A stretch of 51,268 nucleotides of DNA from Phycicoccus sp. (GTDB lineage Bacteria; Actinomycetota; Actinomycetes; Actinomycetales; Dermatophilaceae). Positions 25,270 to 32,725 of this stretch are shown here, piece after piece (position 1 is the first letter of the stretch; each line of letters opens with the position of its first letter). The position numbers and the translations under genes were made by a program. The stretch lies in the NCBI GenBank assembly GCA_017993715.1, contig JAGOME010000027.1, forward strand, positions 1 to 51,268, in the 5' to 3' direction. Under the pieces are notes generated by a model. It saw only the letters and a program-made list of their open reading frames with translations, was not told where the DNA came from and searched no databases.

Positions 25270-25875
25270 ATGGCCGGACCTCTGCAGTACGCCGCACCGC
25301 GCGATCGCGACGACCGCGCGCGGATGACGGCACTCGGCGCCCACATCCGCGGTGAGCGACAACGTAAGCAGCTGTCCCTCGAAGCGCTCGCCGGATCCAG
25401 CGGCGTCAGTCGGAGCATGTTGTCGGCGATCGAGCGCGGCGAGAAGGTGCCCACCGTTTTGGTGCTGGATCGGATCGCCGGAGCACTCGGAGTCAGCGTG
25501 GCGAGGTTGATGGACGATCAGCGTGACGATCGGGTGGTGCTGCTCCCGGTCGGGGAGCAGCAGTCGGTCCTCGAGCTCGGCTGGCGACGCCGCATCGTCT
25601 CCCCCGTGCGGGCCGGGCTGGAGATGGAGTTCGGTCGCTTGGTCTTCGACCCGCAGACCGATGCCGGGCACTTCGGCGCCCACCAAGCGGGCTGGACCGA
25701 GTACGTCGTGATTGAGTCCGGTGTCCTCGACATCACGCTCGACGGCGTGGCCTACCGGCTCAACACGGGCGACGCATTGTTCTACGAATCCGACGTGGAT
25801 CATGCGTTCGCCAACCCGACCGACGAACAGACCATCGCCTACATCGTCATGCTCGGCGCGGGAGGCCGCGCCTAG
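25270..25875 (+). CDS. Xre-cupin (PuuR-like) transcriptional regulator
   Basis: 201 residues. The helix-turn-helix spans residues about 20-75 (LGAHIRGERQRKQLSLEALA, GVSRSMLSAIERGEKVPTVL). A cupin sensor domain follows at about 120-195 (YVVIESGVLDITLDGVAYRLNTGDALFYESDVDHAFANP). This architecture is that of PuuR and related regulators of amine or amino-acid catabolism. It is convergent with the six-gene catabolic operon (34200 to 26014), whose permease is PuuP-like, so it is the best candidate to control that operon. Its effector is unknown. Confidence 0.88.
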   Translation: MAGPLQYAAPRDRDDRARMTALGAHIRGERQRKQLSLEALAGSSGVSRSMLSAIERGEKVPTVLVLDRIAGALGVSVARLMDDQRDDRVVLLPVGEQQSVLELGWRRRIVSPVRAGLEMEFGRLVFDPQTDAGHFGAHQAGWTEYVVIESGVLDITLDGVAYRLNTGDALFYESDVDHAFANPTDEQTIAYIVMLGAGGRA

Positions 25876-25921
25876 GCCAATCCTCGGGGGTGGATCGTGG
25901 CCCGGGACGATCATCGGCGCC

Positions 25922-25995
25922 GGCCGCTCGCTGACGAGCGGTGGCGTCCCCGCGACCTCCCGGGTCGACCCGGACCCCGTGGGTCCGGGTCGACC
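25922..25995. terminator. Hairpin pair between convergent genes
   Basis: The arms 25963-25977 and 25981-25995 form a perfect 15-bp stem with a 3-base loop. A second small stem CCGCTCG/CGAGCGG lies at about 25923-25940. There is no T run. They lie between the Xre-cupin stop and the reductase stop, so they can end transcription from both sides. Confidence 0.7.
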
Positions 25996-26013
25996 GCGCG
26001 CAGTGAGCCGAGG

Positions 26014-27294
26014 TCAGCTACGGCCGAGGCCAGGCTCCGCGGCGCCGACGAGGATCGCGGTATTGCCGAACACCTCGTCTCCCCGGCCCATTTCCGCATG
26101 CGCCCGCGGGACCTCACCGAAGGCAAGCGTTCGACCCAGAACAGGATCGATCGCCCCGCTGCGGACGAGATCGTTGTAGGCGTGTGCCTGGACGTCGTTG
26201 GTCCCGTGGGAGCCCTGCAGTCGCTTCTGGCGGGTCCAGTGATAGCGCAGGTCGACTACCGCGTCGTATCCCGTTGTGCCCGCGCAGATCACGACCATGC
26301 CGCCGGTCGCGCATACGAAGATGCTCGTGGGGATGGTCGAGGCGCCGGGGTGCTCGAACACGATCGCCGGGTCCTGGCGCTGTCCGGCGAACTCCCACAC
26401 GCGCTTGCCGAAGGCCCGGGCCTGCGCGGTCCATTCCTTCTGGCCGGCCGCATCGTCGACCAGAGGTGGGATGCCCCAGTGCGTAAAGTCGCGCCGATTG
26501 ATCCAACCCTGCGCGCCGTACCGCATGGCGAACTCGCCTCGCGCTTCGTCCGACACGACTGAGACAGGGACTCCGCCGGCATGCCGGACAAGCTGGCTAG
26601 CTTGGGTCCCCAAACCGCCGGAGCCACCCCACACCAGGACGAGGTCCCCTGACTGAACAACGTTCTCGGAGAAGCCAAAGAGCATGCGGTAGGCCGTGGT
26701 GCCCACCAACGTCGGGGCCGCTGCCTCCTCCCAGGAGAGGTGCTCGGCCTTGGGCATGACCTGGTGCTCCTGGACCCGGGCGAACTGCCCGAACGCGCCG
26801 TAGTTGGTGTCGTAGCCCCAGATCTTGGCCGAGGGCGCCAGGATCGGGTCGCGACCGCCAACAACCCAAGGGTCGTCGGCGTCCCACACACCTGGATGGA
26901 TGACGACGTGATCGCCGATCCCCACCTGCGTGACCTCGTCCCCCACGGCATAGACGATGCCTGATGCATCGGAACCCCCGACGTGGAAGTCCTCGCTCTC
27001 GCCGCGCCGCTGGCGGGTGGCAACCTGATCGACGGGATATCCCCGAGCGGCCCAGACATTGTTGTAGTTGATTCCCGCCGCCATCACGGCGATGAGGACC
27101 TCGCGAGGCCCGATCCGGGGAGTGGGCACGACCTCCGGCTGGAATGCCGTCGCCGGGTCGCCGTAACGATCTGGCCGCACGACCTGTGCATGCATCTGAG
27201 CGGGCACCTCGCCGAGCGGCGGAAGAGACCCCAAGGGCACCAGATCCGCTCCCGTCGTGGCTTCCTGGCGGCCGTCATCAAGGGTGGTGGTCAT
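26014..27294 (-). CDS. Crotonyl-CoA carboxylase/reductase-like enoyl-CoA reductase (MDR superfamily)
   Basis: 426 residues from ATG 27294, with AAGGAG upstream. The MDR fold has a catalytic groove (GINYNNVWAARGYPVD, residues 74-89), SDASGIVYAVGDEV, and an NADPH loop VWGGSGGLGTQASQL (near 221). It aligns throughout with Ccr (for example AEHLSWEEAAAPTLVGTTAYRML). Compared with Streptomyces Ccr as I remember it, the CO2-pocket Asn (N-Y-N motif at 76-78) and the GSH His363 are kept, but the Phe-Glu pair is Tyr161-Asp162. It may therefore reduce without carboxylating, for example acryloyl-CoA to propionyl-CoA. Last gene of the operon, 4 bases after the hydratase. Confidence 0.85.
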   Translation of the reverse strand: MTTTLDDGRQEATTGADLVPLGSLPPLGEVPAQMHAQVVRPDRYGDPATAFQPEVVPTPRIGPREVLIAVMAAGINYNNVWAARGYPVDQVATRQRRGESEDFHVGGSDASGIVYAVGDEVTQVGIGDHVVIHPGVWDADDPWVVGGRDPILAPSAKIWGYDTNYGAFGQFARVQEHQVMPKAEHLSWEEAAAPTLVGTTAYRMLFGFSENVVQSGDLVLVWGGSGGLGTQASQLVRHAGGVPVSVVSDEARGEFAMRYGAQGWINRRDFTHWGIPPLVDDAAGQKEWTAQARAFGKRVWEFAGQRQDPAIVFEHPGASTIPTSIFVCATGGMVVICAGTTGYDAVVDLRYHWTRQKRLQGSHGTNDVQAHAYNDLVRSGAIDPVLGRTLAFGEVPRAHAEMGRGDEVFGNTAILVGAAEPGLGRS

Positions 27295-27298
27295 GGCT

Positions 27299-28207
27299 TC
27301 AGTACTCCTTGCTGTCGTGTCCCGCATAGCGGGCGTCTCGCCAGGCCAGCGCGGCCCGCAATCCCTCGGACGCGACCAGCGCACTGAAGTCCTCGCGCTC
27401 CTTGGTGTGGGTCCCGTTGAGAATCCCGGCGAGATCGAGGTTGTTGTTGACCGCCGCCGTTAGCCCCATTGCTTGGTAGGCGCGGTTGAGTGAGAGCTTG
27501 GTGAACTGCAGGATTCGCGTGGGGGTGAGCGCGATCTTGGCAGCGAGGGCATCGACCGTGGTCTCGAGGTCCGCGGCCGGCACGACCCCGTTGATCAGGC
27601 CGATGTCGAGGGCACTACGCGCGTCGATTGTGTCCCCGGTCAGCAGCAGCTCGGCCGTCTTCTTGGCACCGATCATGAAGGGCATGAGCAGGGTGACGGG
27701 TCCGGAACCGAAGCGGATCTCCGGCTCGCCGAACTCCGCCTCCTCGCTGGCAATGAGGAGGTCGCAGCCCATGGCGAGCTCGCAGCCGCCGGCGAGAGCG
27801 AATCCGTTGACCGCGCCGATGACGGGCTTGCTCAGACCCCACACCTGCATGGTCAGGGCGACGTTGCGCGTCAGGCCGGCATGCCAGTCCTCAGCTCGGG
27901 AAACACCGAGCTCGACTTCCTCTGCGATGTCGTAGCCGACGCTGAAGGCGCGTCCGGTCCCTGTGAGGACGATGACCTTGACGCGCGGATCCGCATCCAC
28001 GGCGGCCAAGGCCGCACCGAGACTCTCGATGACGGCTCCGGACAGGGCGTTCAACTTGTCTGGGCGGTTGATCCGCAACCAGGTAACGGGACCGCGGTCC
28101 TCGCGCAGCACCAATCCGCTGCTGTCGGTCGCGACCGCGCCCGAGGAGCCGGAGTGCTGAGCTGTGCTGGTCTGGTCTGTTGTGGTGTCGCTGTCGGTGA
28201 TGGTCAC
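27299..28207 (-). CDS. Enoyl-CoA hydratase/dehydratase (crotonase family)
   Basis: 302 residues from GTG 28207 with AAGGAGG upstream; the start overlaps the synthetase stop by 4 bases. The crotonase core is intact: NRPDKLNALSGAVIESLG, an oxyanion loop GRAFSVGYDIAEE, NGFALAGGCELAMGCDLLIA, and FGEPEIRFG. Both catalytic glutamates of hydratases are present (in GGCELA and GEPEI), so reversible hydration of an enoyl-CoA is expected. The first 30 residues are Ser/Thr-rich and variable. In this operon it would dehydrate a 3-hydroxyacyl-CoA made by the synthetase, or hydrate its product. Confidence 0.88.
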   Translation of the reverse strand: MTITDSDTTTDQTSTAQHSGSSGAVATDSSGLVLREDRGPVTWLRINRPDKLNALSGAVIESLGAALAAVDADPRVKVIVLTGTGRAFSVGYDIAEEVELGVSRAEDWHAGLTRNVALTMQVWGLSKPVIGAVNGFALAGGCELAMGCDLLIASEEAEFGEPEIRFGSGPVTLLMPFMIGAKKTAELLLTGDTIDARSALDIGLINGVVPAADLETTVDALAAKIALTPTRILQFTKLSLNRAYQAMGLTAAVNNNLDLAGILNGTHTKEREDFSALVASEGLRAALAWRDARYAGHDSKEY

Positions 28208-29832
28208 CGGGTTCCTCCTTGGGAGATGGTGTCTTTCAGGCGGTGTTTGTCGACCTTGCCGACCCCGGTCCGCGGCAGGCGATCGACGATGACGATCGAG
28301 TCGGGGATCCACCAGGGTGGGACGAGGGTTGCCGCGTGGCGGCGGACGGCATCGAGATCGATTGAGGCGCCGTCGAGGGCTTCGACCCAGGCGATAGGCC
28401 GCTCGCCCCAGCGCGCATCGGGCTGTCCCACAACCGCTGCGGAGCGAACGCCTGGCGCTGAGGACAGGGCAGTCTCCAAGCGGGCAGGTTGGATCCACTC
28501 GCCGCCTGACTTGATGAGGTCCTTGACCCGACCCTCGAGGTGGAGGCGTCCCGTGGAGTCGAGCTGTCCGAGGTCGCCGGTGCTGAGCCATCCGTCGGGG
28601 TCGGCGGTGGGCGCGATCACGATGGGCCCGCGGACGTGAACCTCGGGCCCGAGCCCACCGTCGCGACTGGTCACCTCGATCAGGGGGATGGGTCGTCCGA
28701 CCAGAGCGGCAGGGTCAGCACGCTCGTACGTCGAGCAGGCCAGCGTCTCGGTCATCCCCCAGGCATTCGCGAGGGCGGCGCCGAGCATGCCCGTGACCGC
28801 CGCCACCACGGACGGTGTGACGCCCGCCCCTCCGGTGATGACCGAACGCAGGTCGTGAGGCCGCGGGGCGGTCGGATGGGCGGCCAGATATCCGCACAGG
28901 TCATGCCAGACCGTGGGGACGCCGGCGGCGAGGGAGATGCCCTCGGCCACCAGGGTCGCCGCCAGCGTGGCAGGGGCGAGGTCGCGTCCGGGAAGCACCA
29001 GGTCCGCACCGATGGTCAGCGCGACCAGAGGCAGCCCCCAGGCGCCGACGTGCGCCAGCGGAGTCACGGGCAGGACCCGATCGTCGGGCCCGATGCCACT
29101 GGCACCTGGGGTGAGCTGGGCCAGCAGGTGGAGCAGCGCCGCCCGATGGCTGACCGCATAGGACTTGGGCGAGCCCGTGGTACCTCCGGTGTGCATGACG
29201 TAGGCAGTGTCGCGCTCGCCGAACGTTGGGTGGGGTAGTCGGGTGTCCGGAACGAGGACGTCTTCGTAGCGATGCTCCCCCGCTTGCCTGGGTGTGCCGG
29301 CGATGAGCACGACCGGAATGCCGCTCTCTTGAGCCTTGTGGCGGACACTGCGGGCCAGGTCGGCGGTTTGCGCAGTGTCGGTTTCGAGGCGGGCGTCGAG
29401 GATGACCAGGCTGGCGCCGTCGAGAGTGAGCCCGATGGCGCTCTCGCCAAGTCGGTGGTTGATGGTGTTGAGGGCGGCGCCGAGGAGTGGTACGCCGAGC
29501 ATTGCCTCGAGATACTCCCCGCCGTTCCAGGCCAGGATCGAGACCCGATGGCCCCGGCCCACGCCCAGTCCAGAGAGCCCGACCGCCAGCGCCTCGGCTC
29601 GGTCGGCGACGACGGCGTACGGAGTGCGGATCCAGGTGCCGACCGCGTCCGGCGCAACGCTCACCAACTGCGCGTTCGCAGTGACGTGGCGCATGCGCCA
29701 CACGATGTGGTGCAGGAGCAACTGATCGCCGCCCACCGGTCGGTCCTGCGAGCCGAGGTCGTCGGCCCCATCGACCGGAACGCCTTGGGAGGCCCACGCG
29801 GACACACCGGTCACGACCGAAGGTCCGTCCAC
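28204..29832 (-). CDS. AMP-forming acyl-CoA synthetase
   Basis: 542 residues from GTG 29832 (overlapping the aldehyde dehydrogenase stop by 22 bases; a later start is possible). Adenylation motifs: MHTGGTTGSPKSYAV (phosphate loop), NAWGMTETLACS (A5), LSTGDLGQLDSTGRLHLEGRVKDLIKSGGEW in two parts (A7-A8), and the catalytic Lys in TGVGKVDKHRL near the C-terminus. It activates a carboxylic acid with ATP and CoA. The context implies that the acid is the product of the preceding aldehyde dehydrogenase. Substrate not readable from sequence. Confidence 0.88.
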   Translation of the reverse strand: MDGPSVVTGVSAWASQGVPVDGADDLGSQDRPVGGDQLLLHHIVWRMRHVTANAQLVSVAPDAVGTWIRTPYAVVADRAEALAVGLSGLGVGRGHRVSILAWNGGEYLEAMLGVPLLGAALNTINHRLGESAIGLTLDGASLVILDARLETDTAQTADLARSVRHKAQESGIPVVLIAGTPRQAGEHRYEDVLVPDTRLPHPTFGERDTAYVMHTGGTTGSPKSYAVSHRAALLHLLAQLTPGASGIGPDDRVLPVTPLAHVGAWGLPLVALTIGADLVLPGRDLAPATLAATLVAEGISLAAGVPTVWHDLCGYLAAHPTAPRPHDLRSVITGGAGVTPSVVAAVTGMLGAALANAWGMTETLACSTYERADPAALVGRPIPLIEVTSRDGGLGPEVHVRGPIVIAPTADPDGWLSTGDLGQLDSTGRLHLEGRVKDLIKSGGEWIQPARLETALSSAPGVRSAAVVGQPDARWGERPIAWVEALDGASIDLDAVRRHAATLVPPWWIPDSIVIVDRLPRTGVGKVDKHRLKDTISQGGTR

Positions 29833-31304
29833 ACCGTGCGGTACTCCAGGTAGGAGTCCAGGTTGGCCCGGCCCATGTCCCGGCCATAGCCAGATCGTTT
29901 GAACCCGCCGAACGGTGCCGCCGCATCGCTCTGTCCGTAGGTGTTGACGTAGACACTGCCGACGCGCAGGAGGGACGCAAGCCGATTTGCCGTCACGATG
30001 TCCCGCGTCCAGATGCCGGCGGCCAGGCCGTATTCACTGTCATTGGCGCGGGCCGCCACCTCCTCGAGGGAGTCGAAAGGCTGGGCCACGAGGACAGGAC
30101 CGAAGACCTCTTCCCGGACGATCTCGTCGTCATCGTCGACGTCGACGATGACAGTCGCGTCATGGAGCAGCGTGCCCTCGCGGACCGAGCCCCCGACGAG
30201 GATCCGGGCGCCGCCGGTTGCCGCCCGCGCCACATACCCGGTGACACGCTCGAGTTGCTGCGGGGAGATCAGTGGCCCCATCTGGCTGCCTGCGTCCAAT
30301 TGAGGCCCGACAGTGATCTGTCGACCCGCCTCGGCGACTCGCTCCATGAACTCCTCGAAGATCTCCCGCTGCACGTAAAGGCGCGAGCCCGCACTGCACA
30401 TCTGGCCCGTGTTGGAGTAGATCGCCGCGACGGCACCCGCGACGGCGTGGTCGAGGTTCGCGTCCGCGAACACGATGTTGGCGCTCTTACCCCCGAGTTC
30501 GAGAGTGAGACGCTTGATTCCCTGGGCCGCGCGTCCAGCGATCTCTTGGCCGACCCGAGTGGAGCCGGTGAACGAGATCTTGTCGACCAGGGGGTGCTCG
30601 ACCAGGGCCGGCCCAACGACGGATCCGCGGCCGGGCAGAACATTGACCACCCCGGGCGGGAAGCCGGCCTCGTCGATGAGCTCGGCGAGCCGGAGGACCG
30701 ATAATGACGTCAGCTCGGCCGGTTTGAGGATGACCGTGCAGCCAGCTGCGAGCGCCGGCGCGAGCTTCCAGCAGGCGATGAGCAGCGGGTAGTTCCACGG
30801 CACGATCAGTGCCGCTACCCCGACCGGCACCCGTTCGACGCGGCACATCATGTCCGGCACGTCGACCGGAACGACCGACCCCTCGATCTTGGTCGTCCAC
30901 CCCGCGAAGTAACGCAGGTGCCGGATGGCATAGGTGACGTCGAAGTCCCGGGCGACGGCCAACGGTTTTCCGGAGTCCAGCGCCTCGATGGCGGCAAGCT
31001 CGTCGAGGTGCTCTTCCATGAGGTCGGCCAGGCGCGTGATCGCAAGCCCGCGGGCTGCCGCCGTCATGGTCGTCCACGGTGCGCCAGGCGTGAATGCCGC
31101 CGCGGCGGCATTCACTGCTGCGTCGGCGTCGGCGAGCCCACCCAGGGCGAATCTCCCGAGGACCTCGCCCGTGCCGGGGTCGACCGCCTCGTGCCACTCG
31201 CTGTCATCGGCATCGACCCAGCGCCCGCCGATGTACAGCCCGTGGTCCCTGGCGAGGAACGACTGTGCAGCCTCCGGGACGACGGCGTTTTCGGTGATCG
31301 TCAT
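29811..31304 (-). CDS. NAD(P)+-dependent aldehyde dehydrogenase
   Basis: 497 residues. Catalytic Cys303 (GQMCSAG) and general base Glu269 (LTLELGGKSAN) are present, as are the nucleotide-binding IVPWNYPLLIACWKLAPALA and FTGSTRVGQEIAG. The sequence is closest in feel to betaine/aminobutyraldehyde dehydrogenases (PFGGFKRSGYGRDMG). It would oxidise the aldehyde released by the aminotransferase. It overlaps the aminotransferase stop by ATGA. Residues 60-73 contain an inverted pair of the octamer word (31092/31107) in the Ala-rich segment AAAAAFTPGAP. Confidence 0.93.
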   Translation of the reverse strand: MTITENAVVPEAAQSFLARDHGLYIGGRWVDADDSEWHEAVDPGTGEVLGRFALGGLADADAAVNAAAAAFTPGAPWTTMTAAARGLAITRLADLMEEHLDELAAIEALDSGKPLAVARDFDVTYAIRHLRYFAGWTTKIEGSVVPVDVPDMMCRVERVPVGVAALIVPWNYPLLIACWKLAPALAAGCTVILKPAELTSLSVLRLAELIDEAGFPPGVVNVLPGRGSVVGPALVEHPLVDKISFTGSTRVGQEIAGRAAQGIKRLTLELGGKSANIVFADANLDHAVAGAVAAIYSNTGQMCSAGSRLYVQREIFEEFMERVAEAGRQITVGPQLDAGSQMGPLISPQQLERVTGYVARAATGGARILVGGSVREGTLLHDATVIVDVDDDDEIVREEVFGPVLVAQPFDSLEEVAARANDSEYGLAAGIWTRDIVTANRLASLLRVGSVYVNTYGQSDAAAPFGGFKRSGYGRDMGRANLDSYLEYRTVWTDLRS

Positions 31305-32725
31305 GGTGCGACTCCGGTCACCGGGAGGATCTCATCCAGGACGGCGCGCGCCCGGTCCACGAGATAGTCGATCTGGTCCGCGGTCATGATGAGGGGCGGG
31401 GAGAACTGGATCAGGGGTGTTCCCTCGTGATCGACCGCGACGCGACACAGGATGCCGGCCTTGAGCATGGCCGGTCCCAGGTGCCTGGCGACCAGGTCGC
31501 CCGCCGCCACGTCGCCGGACCACGTGCGAGCAGCCTTGTCTGTCACCAACTCCAAGGAGTAGTGATATCCGTCGCCACGGACATCTCCGACGATCGGTTG
31601 GTCCAGGAGCGTTTCCAGCGCCGCGCGGAAGTGGGACTCGGTCCGCCGCACGTTGCCGATGACGTCGTCACGCTCCATGATGCGCAGGTTCGCCAGGGCC
31701 GCCGCGCAGGCCGCGGGATGGCCACCGAAGGTGAGGCCGTGCAGGTACATCCGGGAAGGGCCGTTGAGCACGGTGTCCACCAGCTCGGTGGTCGCGATCA
31801 TCCCGCCGATGGGGGCGTAGGCGGATGACAGTCCCTTGGCGAACGTCATGATGTCGGGACGAATGCCGTAGCGCTGGGACCCGAACCATTCGCCGAGGCG
31901 GCCGAAGCCGCAGATGACCTCGTCGGCAATCAGCAGCAGGCCGTAGCGATCGCAGATCTCGCGGACACCATCGACGTAACCGGCCGGGGGGGTCAGCGAG
32001 CCACCGGCATTCTGCAAGGGCTCGATGATCATCGCGGCCACGGTGTCCGGGCCCTCTTGGATAATCAGCGACTCCAGCTCGGCCAGAAGCAGGTGGGTGA
32101 ACTCGGCCTCGGTTTCGGCCGCTGGTCGCCGGTACCGCTTGGTGTTGGAGACGTGACGAGTCCCCGGCATGAGCGGCTCGAAGTCCTTGCGGAAGTTGGT
32201 CATCCCGTTGAGCGAGAGGGCTCCGTACGACGTCCCGTGGTAACTGACCCGACGGGCGATGAACTTGTGGCGCGAACCTGCTCCGCGAGCCTGGTGGTAC
32301 TGGCGGACCAGTTTGATCGCGGCTTCGTTGGCGTCGCCTCCACCGCTGGTGAAGAAGACGCGCTCCAGTCCCTCGGGGGCCAAGCGGGCGATGGTCGCGG
32401 CAAGCTGGATCGAGGGTGGCTGGGCGTATCCCCAGTTGGTGAAGTAGGGGAGTCGAGTCATCTGGTCGGCCACCGCTTGGCCGACCTCGTCGCCGTAGCC
32501 GTAACCGATGTTGACGCAGAAGAGCCCAGCCAGCGCATCGAGGTAGCGGTTGCCGTGGCTGTCGGTCAACCAGCAGCCGTCGCCATCGGTGAAGATCAAC
32601 GGGCCCGCATCCTGATAGGCGCTCGGGCCTGTGAAGTGCAAGAGAAGGTGCTGCTTGGCCAGCTCGGCGAGAGATCCCGGGTCGTCGGTGCGCTCGACGA
32701 GGGAGGTGGCGGCTTCGACGGTCAT
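31301..32725 (-). CDS. Class III (omega) aminotransferase
   Basis: 474 residues. PLP-binding Lys297 (MTFAKGLSSAYAPIGGM), Asp268 (LLIADEVICGFGR), and the phosphate-binding FFTSGGGDANEAAIKLVRQ (125-143) are all present. The family transfers terminal amino groups of diamines, beta-alanine, GABA or similar compounds to pyruvate or 2-oxoglutarate. It is coupled to the permease upstream (4-base overlap) and to the aldehyde dehydrogenase downstream. Together they form an amine to aldehyde to acid module. The exact amine is unknown. Confidence 0.92.
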   Translation of the reverse strand: MTVEAATSLVERTDDPGSLAELAKQHLLLHFTGPSAYQDAGPLIFTDGDGCWLTDSHGNRYLDALAGLFCVNIGYGYGDEVGQAVADQMTRLPYFTNWGYAQPPSIQLAATIARLAPEGLERVFFTSGGGDANEAAIKLVRQYHQARGAGSRHKFIARRVSYHGTSYGALSLNGMTNFRKDFEPLMPGTRHVSNTKRYRRPAAETEAEFTHLLLAELESLIIQEGPDTVAAMIIEPLQNAGGSLTPPAGYVDGVREICDRYGLLLIADEVICGFGRLGEWFGSQRYGIRPDIMTFAKGLSSAYAPIGGMIATTELVDTVLNGPSRMYLHGLTFGGHPAACAAALANLRIMERDDVIGNVRRTESHFRAALETLLDQPIVGDVRGDGYHYSLELVTDKAARTWSGDVAAGDLVARHLGPAMLKAGILCRVAVDHEGTPLIQFSPPLIMTADQIDYLVDRARAVLDEILPVTGVAP

